The position numbers were made by a program, and so were the translations under genes. A stretch of DNA of 64,000 nt from Acidobacteriota bacterium (GTDB taxonomy: Bacteria > Acidobacteriota > Thermoanaerobaculia > Multivoradales > Multivoraceae): positions 124,001 to 188,000 of the forward strand of contig QQVD01000034.1 of NCBI GenBank assembly GCA_003388555.1. Direction: 5' to 3'. Below the pieces are notes generated by a model that worked only from the letters and a program-made list of their open reading frames with translations, ran no database searches and was not told where the DNA came from. Shown here piece by piece: positions 10,482-19,101 of the stretch. Numbering within the stretch: position 1 is the stretch's first letter; each line of letters begins with the position of its first letter.

Positions 10482-10495
10482 ACCGACCGGTCGGT
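10482..10495. promoter_or_regulatory. 14-bp palindrome, TetR-type operator candidate
   Basis: ACCGACCGGTCGGT is perfectly self-complementary and, on the minus strand, sits in TACCTACCGACCGGTCGGTC, the look of many TetR-family operators. It lies upstream of the nitronate monooxygenase gene and beyond the csbD terminator, so it most likely controls the former. No TetR gene occurs in the window. Confidence 0.5.
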
Positions 10496-10509
10496 AGGTA
10501 GCGCGGGAC

Positions 10510-10546
10510 GAAAAAAGAGGCGGGGCCGTTCGAATGGGCCCCGCCT
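10510..10546 (-). terminator. Intrinsic terminator of csbD
   Basis: Arms 10518-10527 (AGGCGGGGCC) and 10537-10546 (GGCCCCGCCT) form a perfect 10-bp stem with a 9-nt loop. Read on the minus strand the hairpin is followed by TCTTTTTT, a classic Rho-independent terminator 80 bp downstream of the csbD-like stop codon. Confidence 0.9.
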
Positions 10547-10626
10547 GATCCCCTCAGGGAGCTCCTCCCATGAGCTCTGAGAATCGGTGGCCGTCCGCGG
10601 TGCGCGGTCGGCCGTGGAGAGAGCGA

Positions 10627-10848
10627 TCAGCGCAGACCGTGCCGCTTCTCCCACTTGCGGACCTGCTCCTGCGCCTCGGCGCGGGCGATCCCGTAGCGCT
10701 GCTGGATGCGGCCGATCAACTGATCCTGGCGGCCCTCGATCTGGTCGAGGTCGTCGTTGGTCAGCTCGCCCCATTCCTGCTGGGCCTTGCCCTTCAGCTC
10801 GGTCCATTTGCCCTTCAGCCAGGACTCGTTCATCGCCACATTGCTCAT
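10627..10848 (-). CDS. CsbD-family stress protein
   Basis: A 73-residue hydrophilic protein with the CsbD signature: ESWLKGKWTELKGKAQQEWGELTNDDLDQIEGR and the ending QVRKWEKRH. CsbD-like proteins are small general-stress proteins without known biochemical activity. The ATG at 10848 was preferred over 10863 because AGAGGTGA lies just upstream. It is monocistronic and ends in a strong intrinsic terminator, which fits an abundant stress-induced transcript. The 233 bp upstream to the DUF3604 stop hold no other gene that I can support. Confidence 0.9.
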   Translation of the reverse strand: MSNVAMNESWLKGKWTELKGKAQQEWGELTNDDLDQIEGRQDQLIGRIQQRYGIARAEAQEQVRKWEKRHGLR

Positions 10849-11096
10849 CGGTTCACCTCTCATGGAAATTCGTCGTCCGTCGGCGGAGCCCCCGACTCCG
10901 GGCCCGGCGATTCGCGGGCCACAGAACGGTAGAGCAGGTCGCGTGCCAGGGAGCCGAGACGCCGCAACTCCGCCTCAAATGGACTCGAGAGGGCCATCCG
11001 GCCGCTTTCGGCCATCGCCGGCAATGGCAACTTTTCCTCCTTCCGCGGAGGTTCTGGCCGGTCCGCGAAGGCGCGGTCAGCCGCTGGGCGGGGTGC

Positions 11097-13013
11097 TCAG
11101 CGCAGCGGTGTCACCCAGATCGGCGACGACCAGGCGCGCTCCTGGATCGTTGCCGCGAGCTCTTCACGCGGCGGCACCCCGGCGCGTACCGCATCCCAGG
11201 TGGACCAACGACAGGTCGGGTTCTCGAGCACCCGCACGTAGTAGAGGGCCTGCTGCGAAGGATCCCAGCTGGGGTCCTCCCAGACCGTGCTCAGCTCGGC
11301 GGCGCCGAGGCCGGAGGAGATCGAGCAGTCGGTGAGATCGACGCTGGCGCCGTTGTCGGGACAGCGGTGACTCGCGTCCGGAGCGCCTCCGTCGGAGCAC
11401 GCGACGTCGAAGACCTGCTCACGCCCCGCACCGCCGTCGACCCAGCCCTTGATCACCTGCAGGCGCTGCAGCGGCGCGCTGTCGGGGTCGCGCATCGCCC
11501 AGACCAGGAAACGTGGCGGCCGGTCGCGCTCGGCGAGCAGGTCGCCGCCCATCGGCACGCCGCCGGCGTAGGCCCTGGCGATCATCTCCGGATCCTCGAG
11601 CAGCTCGGCGCTGATGCCGGCGCCAGCGAAGAAGCGCACCCGGATGCGAGGGCCGGAGGTGCCGAAGGTCTCCTTGCGACGCAGGGCGGCATAGAGCGAA
11701 TCGCGGGTGTTCTCCTCGGCCCAGACGCCCGCCAGGCCGGCGGCGCTCCACTGGTCGTAGTAGGCGGTGGTGTACTCGTTGCCTTCCGGCCCCGGCTCGT
11801 CGAGCGGCACGCTGCCGCGCTCCTGGGGCGTGTCGTCGTTGATGCCGACCTTGGAGTGGTAGTCGTCCTCTTCGGGGGTGCCGCCGGCGTTGTGGGAGTC
11901 GGTCGCGGCGACGATGCCGAACTGGAACGGGTTGAATCCCGCCTCCTGCTGCAGCTCGATGCCGTGGACCAGCGCCTCGCGCACGTAGCTGCCCTGTGGC
12001 TGGCTCGGCAGGGTCGTCGCGATGCGCAAGGTCATGATCTCGAAGTCCGCCCACTCGTCGTTCGGCGACAGCAGCGGGTGGGTGTCGGAGGTCCCCTTCA
12101 CCTGTGAGATCTCGACCAGCGGCTCGTTGCGCATGCGCTGTGCGGCGTAGTCGGCGTCGAGGTCGGAGCCGTCGGTCTTCGCCAGCTGGAACATCGAGCC
12201 GTTGCTGCCGTTCGAGTTGTGCGGTATCGCCAGCGACTCGAAGCCAGCATCGCGCTGGGCGTCCATCCAGTCCCACAGGTCCTCGGGGTCGCGCGAGTCG
12301 ATCGAGCTGAACGGCAGCCGCGGCGCCTGCGCCCCGCGGAAGATCACGTTGCGGTGCAGGTTGCCGCGCTCTTCGGTGGAGGCGGTGTACTCGTAGCCGA
12401 TGAACGCGGTGAAACGGCCCGGGTCGTCGTGCCGGTTGGCGGCCTCGACCACGGCGTTCCAGGCGTCGAGACGGGCCTGCTCGGTGTCGTACCGGCCGAA
12501 CTCGTCGGCGAGCAGGGCGGCGACGGCGCGCTCGAAGCGCTGGCGCGACTCCAGGCCGGTCTCGCCCCGCAGCTCGCGCGCCAGCTCGACCTCGTAGAGC
12601 GGATCGCCGGGGGTGTCCATCGCCGCCATGACGCCCATGTACATCGCGTGGTCGGTGACCGCCTGGAAGTCGAGCGCGCCGCTCTGCAGCTGGATCTGGA
12701 AGCCGCCGGGGTGGTCGATCGCCTCACCCTTGGCGAAGCGGTACGAGTCGTCCGGAGTCCCCCGCACGCCGAAGATGTAGGCGTCGAAGGAGTACTTCGT
12801 GTGCACGTGCAGCTCGCCGAAGTAGGCGTTGCGCTCGGGGTTGGGAGCCGGCCTGTCGCTCACCGCGGAGCCGGCTTCACCGGCCGCGTCCTCGCGCTCA
12901 CGCGGAGAGCACGAGGCGAGGGCGAGCAGAACCATCGCCAGCAGGACGGTCAGGCACACGGAGCCGGGCCGGCTCCTCGCGTTGCGGGAACGGATCGAGC
13001 AGCCTCGGGACAT
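11097..13013 (-). CDS. DUF3604 family lipoprotein
   Basis: A 638-residue exported protein. The N-terminus has a basic stretch, a hydrophobic core and the lipobox LALASC, so it is probably anchored as a lipoprotein after the Cys. The body matches DUF3604: YFGELHVHTKYSFDAY at the start, AVTDHAMYMG, IPHNSNGSNGSMF, SQVKGTSDTHP and IVAATDSHNAGG. The HVH, DH and DSH motifs resemble metal-binding motifs of PHP-type phosphoesterases, but no reaction is established for the family. GGAGG lies 9 nt before the ATG. It is divergent from the Wzm/Wzt exporter genes. Confidence 0.88.
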   Translation of the reverse strand: MSRGCSIRSRNARSRPGSVCLTVLLAMVLLALASCSPREREDAAGEAGSAVSDRPAPNPERNAYFGELHVHTKYSFDAYIFGVRGTPDDSYRFAKGEAIDHPGGFQIQLQSGALDFQAVTDHAMYMGVMAAMDTPGDPLYEVELARELRGETGLESRQRFERAVAALLADEFGRYDTEQARLDAWNAVVEAANRHDDPGRFTAFIGYEYTASTEERGNLHRNVIFRGAQAPRLPFSSIDSRDPEDLWDWMDAQRDAGFESLAIPHNSNGSNGSMFQLAKTDGSDLDADYAAQRMRNEPLVEISQVKGTSDTHPLLSPNDEWADFEIMTLRIATTLPSQPQGSYVREALVHGIELQQEAGFNPFQFGIVAATDSHNAGGTPEEDDYHSKVGINDDTPQERGSVPLDEPGPEGNEYTTAYYDQWSAAGLAGVWAEENTRDSLYAALRRKETFGTSGPRIRVRFFAGAGISAELLEDPEMIARAYAGGVPMGGDLLAERDRPPRFLVWAMRDPDSAPLQRLQVIKGWVDGGAGREQVFDVACSDGGAPDASHRCPDNGASVDLTDCSISSGLGAAELSTVWEDPSWDPSQQALYYVRVLENPTCRWSTWDAVRAGVPPREELAATIQERAWSSPIWVTPLR

Positions 13014-13085
13014 GTTCTGGGACCTCCGCCGTCAGCGTAGCAGCGATGACGGAGTCGCTCTCGGGTCTCGTAAGCTCCGGTCGCC

Positions 13086-13856
13086 GTGGCCTCACCCCTG
13101 TTCATCCTCCGCCAGATGGTCCAGCGCGACTTCAAGAGCCGCTACGCGGGCTCCGCCGGGGGCGCGCTCTGGTCCCTGGTGCAGCCGCTGTGGACGCTGC
13201 TGCTGCTGAGCTGGATCTTCTCGGTGATCATCAAGTTCGACCTCTCGGGCGAGCTGACCCAGAACTTCGCCGTCTACCTGTTCGGCGGCCTCATCCCCTG
13301 GATGGCCGTCAACGAGGGCGTGCAGCGGGCAGCCACCTGCGTCGTCGACAACGGCGGTCTGGTCACCAAGCTGCGCTTCCCGGCCGAGCTGCTGGTCGCC
13401 TCGGTGGTGATCAGCGCGCTCATCCAGAGCGCCATCGCGGCGCTGATCTACGGCGTCGTGCTCGCGTTCACCGGCGAGCTCGACCTCGCCGCCGTCTGGT
13501 TGCTGGCCCTCGCTCTTCCGCTCCAGCTCGGGCTCACGACCGGTCTCGGCCTCTTCGCCGCCGCGGTGCACGTCTACTTCCGCGACGCGGTGCAGGTCTT
13601 CACCATGCTCCTCAACGGCTGGTTCTACTTCACCCCGATCGTCTTCCCGCTGGCGGTGCTGCCGGGGCGCCTGCGCGAGGCGCTCGAGCTCAACCCCCTG
13701 ACCCCGCTCGTCGGCCTCTACCGTGGGGCCTTCCTCGGTGGTGCCCTCGGACCGCCGGCGAAGCTGCTGCCCCTGGTGATCGCGGCCGCTGTCGCTCTGC
13801 TCGTCGGTGTGACCCTCTTCCGTCGCCTCGAGGGCGACTTCGCGGACGAGCTGTGA
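13086..13856 (+). CDS. wzm: ABC transporter permease, polysaccharide export type (Wzm-like)
   Basis: A 256-residue ABC-2 type permease with six predicted helices. The N-terminal RQMVQRDFKSRYAGSAGGAL and LWSLVQPLWTLLLLSWIFS are typical of O-antigen and teichoic-acid exporters, as is GWFYFTPIVFPL. With the following ATPase it would move a lipid-linked polysaccharide across the inner membrane. Start GTG 13086 gives a normal family length, and the stop overlaps the ATPase start (GTGA). No glycosyltransferase cluster is adjacent, so the exported glycan is unknown. Confidence 0.88.
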   Translation: MASPLFILRQMVQRDFKSRYAGSAGGALWSLVQPLWTLLLLSWIFSVIIKFDLSGELTQNFAVYLFGGLIPWMAVNEGVQRAATCVVDNGGLVTKLRFPAELLVASVVISALIQSAIAALIYGVVLAFTGELDLAAVWLLALALPLQLGLTTGLGLFAAAVHVYFRDAVQVFTMLLNGWFYFTPIVFPLAVLPGRLREALELNPLTPLVGLYRGAFLGGALGPPAKLLPLVIAAAVALLVGVTLFRRLEGDFADEL

Positions 13857-15235
13857 GCGAGCCGTCGGTGGAGGAGTCGCGGGCCCCGCTCGCAGCCGCA
13901 GGAGCGAGTGCCGGAGGGGTCGATCTGGCGGTGCGGGTGCACCAGCTCGGCAAGGTCTACCGGGTCTATCCGAGACCGCTCGACCGGGTCGTCGAGTGGA
14001 TCACCCGCCGACGCCGGCACCGGCCGTTCCCGGCGCTCGAGGGGGTCAGCTTCGAGCTTCCACGCGGCGAGAGCCTCGGCATCGTCGGCGAGAACGGAGC
14101 CGGCAAGAGCACGCTGCTGAAGATCCTGTCGGGGATCTCGCGGCCGACCACCGGCAGCGTCGAGGTGCGCGGCCGCGTCGCCTCGATCCTCGAGCTCGGC
14201 TCCGGCTTCCACCCCGAGTTCTCGGGCCGCGACAACGTGCGCATCAACGCGGCGCTGCTGGGCCTGGGCGCCGCCCAGGTCGATGCGGCGATGCCCGACA
14301 TCGTCGCCTTCAGCGAGCTCGGCGACTTCGTCGACCGCCCGGTCAAGGTGTACTCGACGGGCATGACGATGCGGCTCGCCTTCTCGATCGCGACCCAGGT
14401 CGATCCCGAGGTGCTGATCGTCGACGAGGCGCTGTCGGTGGGCGACGGCTACTTCCAGAAGAAGTGCATGGACCGCATGGTCGAGCTCGTCGACGCCGGC
14501 ACCACCCTGCTCTTCTGCACCCACGCGATGTACTACCTGACCTCGTTCTGCCACCGCGCCCTGTGGCTGCGCGAGGGCCGCGTCGAGGCCGCCGGTGCGG
14601 CGCGCGACGTGGTGGCGCGCTACGAGCGCTTCCTGCAGCGCAAGAGCCGCTCCCTGACCGAGGACGTTTCGTCGGCGCCGTCGGAGCAGGGCTCAGCGGA
14701 GCCGCCGGGCGTCCGGGAACCCGCAGCCGACGCGGCGGTGGAGTCTCGAACGACGAAGGCCTCGGTCGAGTCTCTCGAGCGCTCCGGCAAGGCGGGCCGT
14801 ATCGCCGAGGTGCGCCTGCTCGAGGCGCCGGCGTCCGGCGACGACGGTCGGTCGAGGGATCGGCTCGCGGTCGAGGTGGAGATCGAAGCCGCGGAGGAGT
14901 CGACCCCGTTCCAGCTGGCGCTCGGTCTCGACCGCACCGACGGCACCCAGATCCTCTCGGTCAGCACCCACCGCCGACACCGCCCCTGCGACCGCCGCGA
15001 CGGTCAGCCCACCGCCTTCGGCCCGCTGCGAGGGCGAGTCCACTACACGGTGCGGGCGCGGATCGCGCCGCTGCCGCTGCAGCAGGGCGACTACACCCTC
15101 TACGTCTTCCTGCTCGACGAGGCCGGACTGCACGTCTGGGATCAGCGCATCGTGCCGTCGGCCTTCTCACTCGACCCGGTCGAGTACCGCATCGGCTTGC
15201 TCGACGTCGGCTGCACGTTCGAGAGCCTCGACTGA
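13853..15235 (+). CDS. wzt: ABC transporter ATPase with C-terminal glycan-binding domain (Wzt-like)
   Basis: A 460-residue ATPase partner of the permease. Walker A is GENGAGKST, the signature loop YSTGMTMRLAF and Walker B VLIVDEALSVGDG. After the nucleotide-binding domain (about residues 20-265) comes a polar low-complexity linker rich in Ser, Glu and Pro, then a beta-rich C-terminal domain (about 305-460) in the place where Wzt proteins carry the domain that recognises the non-reducing end of the polysaccharide. This makes the export system of the type that reads a terminal chain modification. Start is GTG 13853, coupled to the permease. Confidence 0.87.
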   Translation: MSEPSVEESRAPLAAAGASAGGVDLAVRVHQLGKVYRVYPRPLDRVVEWITRRRRHRPFPALEGVSFELPRGESLGIVGENGAGKSTLLKILSGISRPTTGSVEVRGRVASILELGSGFHPEFSGRDNVRINAALLGLGAAQVDAAMPDIVAFSELGDFVDRPVKVYSTGMTMRLAFSIATQVDPEVLIVDEALSVGDGYFQKKCMDRMVELVDAGTTLLFCTHAMYYLTSFCHRALWLREGRVEAAGAARDVVARYERFLQRKSRSLTEDVSSAPSEQGSAEPPGVREPAADAAVESRTTKASVESLERSGKAGRIAEVRLLEAPASGDDGRSRDRLAVEVEIEAAEESTPFQLALGLDRTDGTQILSVSTHRRHRPCDRRDGQPTAFGPLRGRVHYTVRARIAPLPLQQGDYTLYVFLLDEAGLHVWDQRIVPSAFSLDPVEYRIGLLDVGCTFESLD

Positions 15236-15286
15236 GGCTTCGCCCGGCCGCTCCTCGCTGCCGAGTGCTCCCGTCGGGAAGCGAGC

Positions 15287-17734
15287 TCAGTCGCCGCCGA
15301 ACCTCTTCTCGCTGGTGGTGTTCGCAGCGATCTCTTCCTCTTCGAACAGGATCGGGCGCCACTGCTTTTCGGAGAAAAGCTTCGTCTGATCGCGGAAGTG
15401 CTCCGATTCGGGGTCGCCCGACTGACCGTAGGTGAGGAAGGCCTTCGCCCGTGGTCCTTCGTCGGTGTAGGCGAGGGCCATCAGGAAGCTCGAGCCGTGC
15501 ACCACGGGATATCCCTCGGTGGTCAGGAAGCGCGATCCGTCGACCTGCTCGCCGAGTTCCAGCGGCTCGAGGGTCGTCGAGTTGCGCCCACCCTGCTGCA
15601 TGTTCATCACCCCCTCGTAGGCGCCGTGCCCACCGTGCACCGGCAGGCGCGCGGGCAGCTTCGAGGGCGCGTACTGGAGCTCGCCGAGGGTGACGTCGAG
15701 CGGATGGCCGGCACTGCGCAGCACCTCGACCGCCTGCGCCAGGTGGCGCAGCGCCAGGCCCTCGTCGGCGAGGCCGCGTGGCGTGTCGACCGGGTCCTCG
15801 GGGTCGAAGGGCACCTCGAACAGCCGACCGGCGCCGTCCAGGTCGGCCGGCTCGTACTGTCCGATCCACTCGCGGAAGAGCACCGCGCCGCTGGCGTCGG
15901 TGTCGAAGCGGTCGTTCCACCGCTCGAGCACCGAGCAGGCCTCGCCGAGCGCCACCGCACCGCCGCGTCCCTGGGCGGTCGGCGTCGCGCTGCACGCGGC
16001 CAGCAGCTCGGGCTTGAGCAGCTCGGCGGTGTAGCTGCGGTTCGACAGCAGGGCCGAAGCCATCTCGTCGAGGGAGAACTTGTCGTCCTCACCGTTGGGA
16101 TCGTCGGGCGAACGCCCCGAGAGGGTCAGGTCGTTGTTGCGCGTGCGCAGCGAGCGCTGGGTGTCCTGCTCGCCGTGCAGCGGCGAGTAGTCGCCCTCCA
16201 GCAGCGCCGAGCTGTTGGCCATCCAGAAGCTGTCGTTGGCGTTGAAGACGTAGTCGCGACGAGCCAGCTGGGGCATCTCGGCGAACGCAACGACGCCTGG
16301 ATCGCGGGCCTCGGGATCGGTCTGCCACTCGAAGCGGGGATCGTTGCCTGGCAGCACCACGACGCCGCGCTGCGCCATGCCAGCGATCAGCGGATCGTTC
16401 TGGCGCAGCTCCTGCCAGCTGGCGAGCGCCGCGTCGCTGAGCAGCGGCGTCGAAGAGCTGTCGACGTACCAGGCGGTACCGTCGGCGCTCGCCGCGATGG
16501 TGTTCACCCAGGGCATGCCCTGATGCTCGGCGTGAGCCGCCTGGAACTGCTCGAGGCTCCCGGCGCGGCCCATCGCCAGCCACTGCGCCCTGCCCTCGTC
16601 GTTGAGCTCGTTGGCGTCACGCAGCGCCAGCACGGTGCTCTCGGTCCAGCCGACGCCGGGGAAGGAGACGATCGGACCGTGGTGGCTGAACCACACCGTG
16701 TGCTGCTGGCTCGACACTTCACCGTTCTCGCCGCGCACCTCGATGTCGACGGTGCGCGAGGTCATCTCACGCTCCTCGCCGTCGTAGCGGTAGCGGGTCG
16801 GCTGGCCAGGCACCAACTCCAGCGCGTAGAGGGTGTAGCGAACGCCGGCGGAGACGGTGTGGGTCCAGGCGACGGCGCGATTGAAGCCGATGGCGACGCC
16901 GGGGATGCCGATCAGGCCGACGCCGTAGACGTCGAGCTCGCCGGGGATCGTCAGGTGCTTCTCCCAGAATCGGTTCGAGCCCACCCAGGGGTAGTGGGGG
17001 TTCGCGATCAGCATGCCGCGTCCGGTCACGGAGAGGTCGCCTCCGATGGCCCAGCCATTGCTCGCGCCGAGGTCGCGGATCCCGGGTCCGGTGTCGGAGC
17101 CGCCCGTGTGCATCGCCGCCTGTGCGCCGCCGGCCGTCGGCGCCCCGTCGTCGCCCTCGTCGGCGCCTGCCGGCGGGGTGGCGGTGGCGATCATGCTGTC
17201 GAAGCGGGTGGAGACGAGGGTCACCAGGCGGTGGTAGGCGGCCAGGTCCTGGACCGTGATCGGCTGCACCCACTCGGCGCCGCGGCACCAGCCGGGGACC
17301 CGGTCGCGCCCGGTTTCCTCGAGATAGCGGTTGTAGCCCGCCACGTAGCCCTCGTACCACTGCCGGAACTCGTCGCTCTGCTGCTCGAGCTCGTCGCCGG
17401 CGCCCTGGTGCACCCGTAGCGCCTTCATGCCGATGTCGCTGTGCAGGTGCTCGTCCTGCTCGCCGGCGCCGAACCAGCGGGCGCGCTCGCCGCGCGCCTC
17501 GATCACCTGATCGGCGAGAGAGCACAGGTGATCCTGTGCCTGGGCATAGCCCTCGCCGAAGCCCAGGCCTCGCAGATCGCCTGCTTCGATGTGGGCGACG
17601 CCGAAGTCGGTGCGACGGATGCGCGCCTCCGGGTCGCCTTCGCCCTCGGGCTCAGGTGAGGCGCAGGCCGAGGCCAGGAGGGCCAGGGCGCCGAGGAAGA
17701 GCGAGCGGGGAGAAGTTGAGAGGGTGGAACGCAC
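15287..17734 (-). CDS. Penicillin acylase / acyl-homoserine-lactone acylase family Ntn-hydrolase
   Basis: An 815-residue exported Ntn-hydrolase precursor. The GTG at 17734 is preceded by AGGAGG and gives a signal peptide ending in the lipobox LLASAC, so it is probably a lipoprotein. The alpha chain covers roughly residues 30-224; the nucleophile is Ser225 in LGASNGWAIGG, which becomes the N-terminus of the beta chain after self-cleavage. Family segments include IANPHYPWVGSNRFWEKHL and the oxyanion Asn region FNANDSFWMANSSA. Members cleave amide bonds in penicillins, acyl-homoserine lactones or aculeacin; the substrate here cannot be told from sequence. It is convergent with wzt. Confidence 0.88.
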   Translation of the reverse strand: MRSTLSTSPRSLFLGALALLASACASPEPEGEGDPEARIRRTDFGVAHIEAGDLRGLGFGEGYAQAQDHLCSLADQVIEARGERARWFGAGEQDEHLHSDIGMKALRVHQGAGDELEQQSDEFRQWYEGYVAGYNRYLEETGRDRVPGWCRGAEWVQPITVQDLAAYHRLVTLVSTRFDSMIATATPPAGADEGDDGAPTAGGAQAAMHTGGSDTGPGIRDLGASNGWAIGGDLSVTGRGMLIANPHYPWVGSNRFWEKHLTIPGELDVYGVGLIGIPGVAIGFNRAVAWTHTVSAGVRYTLYALELVPGQPTRYRYDGEEREMTSRTVDIEVRGENGEVSSQQHTVWFSHHGPIVSFPGVGWTESTVLALRDANELNDEGRAQWLAMGRAGSLEQFQAAHAEHQGMPWVNTIAASADGTAWYVDSSSTPLLSDAALASWQELRQNDPLIAGMAQRGVVVLPGNDPRFEWQTDPEARDPGVVAFAEMPQLARRDYVFNANDSFWMANSSALLEGDYSPLHGEQDTQRSLRTRNNDLTLSGRSPDDPNGEDDKFSLDEMASALLSNRSYTAELLKPELLAACSATPTAQGRGGAVALGEACSVLERWNDRFDTDASGAVLFREWIGQYEPADLDGAGRLFEVPFDPEDPVDTPRGLADEGLALRHLAQAVEVLRSAGHPLDVTLGELQYAPSKLPARLPVHGGHGAYEGVMNMQQGGRNSTTLEPLELGEQVDGSRFLTTEGYPVVHGSSFLMALAYTDEGPRAKAFLTYGQSGDPESEHFRDQTKLFSEKQWRPILFEEEEIAANTTSEKRFGGD

Positions 17735-17867
17735 GGGCTGCCTCCTGTCGGATGGTGGGCCGGGGCCCACCAGTCTAAGCCGTCCACCGATCCGGCGCGA
17801 TCCGGCTCCCATCCAGCGCCTGCGTCCACGTCCTCGGTGCCGCCTCCAGCAGCGGCCGCGGATCGCC

Positions 17868-18824
17868 TCAGCCGGAGGAGCGCACCGTCAGCACCGGCAC
17901 CGGCGAGCTCTGCACCGTGCGCTCGGCGACGCTGCCGAGCACCAGGTGGCCGAGGCCGGAGCGACCGTGGGTGCCGAGCACCAGCAGGTCGACCGGCGGC
18001 AGACCACGCTGGCGCGCCGTGGTGGCGAAGTCGACGATCGCCGTCGGGGGATAGCCCTCGAGGGCGGCGACGGCGATCTCGGTGTCCTCGGCGAGGCGTC
18101 CACCGAGCTGCTCGGCGAGCCGCTGCAGCTCCCGCTCGGATCCCCGCCGGGCCTGCGCCAGCAGGTCGGTCTGGGTGGGCATGGCCGCGTACGGGACCTC
18201 GAGATAGGGGCTGGCGTAGACGTTGAGGAGAGTGAGGCGGGAGGGCGCCGGCAGCAGGTGCAGGGCGCCGTCCAGAGCGGCCGCGGCGGCCTGCGAGAAG
18301 TCGGTGGCGAACACGACGTGCAGATCCCCACCGGAAGGTGAAATCGCCTCGTCCCGTGGCGCGGCTCCCGACGGCACCGTGAGCACCGGGCTGGCGCAGT
18401 GCTGGATCACGGCGCGCGCGGTCGAGCCGAGCAGCAGCTTGTCGAGACCGCGCAGGCCGCGGGTGCCGACGACCACGAGGTCGCTCTCCAGCTCTTCGGC
18501 GAGCTCGACGATCCCGCGCCACGGTACTCCGTCGACGAGTTTCGTCGACACCCGAGGCAGGTCGCCGAAGCGCCCGGCGTAGGTCGCCAGGTGCTCCTTG
18601 GCCGAACGGGTCGCGTTGGCATGCGCCTTGGCGCGGGGGTCGTCGAAGTAGAAGACGCTGTCGACCAGACCGTCGACGCAGTGGCCGACGGTCAGCTCGG
18701 CCGAGGAGTGTCGGCAGAGGGCCAGGGTCCACTCCGCGGCGGCTTCGGCGGCGCGGCTGAAGTCGGTGGCCAGGAGCACGCGGCTCGCGTCACCTTCCGT
18801 GTGGCTGTCTGAGGTGCTCTCCAT
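17868..18824 (-). CDS. Tandem universal stress protein (two UspA domains)
   Basis: A 318-residue protein made of two UspA domains, about residues 13-150 and 168-317. Each begins with the strand-loop VLLATDFSRAA or VVFATDFSQAA and ends with a nucleotide-binding glycine loop (VVGTRGLRGLDKLLLGSTA and VLGTHGRSGLGHLVLGSVA, G-x2-G-x9-G-S/T type), so both may bind ATP. GGAGG precedes the ATG by 7 nt. It is divergent from the acyl-CoA dehydrogenase operon across 277 bp that should contain both promoters; I recognise no operator there. Confidence 0.92.
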   Translation of the reverse strand: MESTSDSHTEGDASRVLLATDFSRAAEAAAEWTLALCRHSSAELTVGHCVDGLVDSVFYFDDPRAKAHANATRSAKEHLATYAGRFGDLPRVSTKLVDGVPWRGIVELAEELESDLVVVGTRGLRGLDKLLLGSTARAVIQHCASPVLTVPSGAAPRDEAISPSGGDLHVVFATDFSQAAAAALDGALHLLPAPSRLTLLNVYASPYLEVPYAAMPTQTDLLAQARRGSERELQRLAEQLGGRLAEDTEIAVAALEGYPPTAIVDFATTARQRGLPPVDLLVLGTHGRSGLGHLVLGSVAERTVQSSPVPVLTVRSSG

Positions 18825-19101
18825 GACTGGACCTCCAATGAGAAGCGCGGCGCCGAGCCGCCGGCTGGTGTCTCGTGAGACTAGCCTCGGTTCGATGTCG
18901 GCGCCGCCCGCGGGATGTCGAACCGACCCCTCGGCTTTCCACGATCACGGCCACCTGCACGGCCACCTGCGCGGTCGTCCGCGGCGGGTCGCTGGCCCGC
19001 CCCCGGCCGAGCCGAGCGTACTGGTTTTGCTACCCTCGCCGCCGCCGAGCGGGAGTCGTGTCGACGACGATGAGACACCGGTGACAGCGAGGAGAGGGCC
19101 G

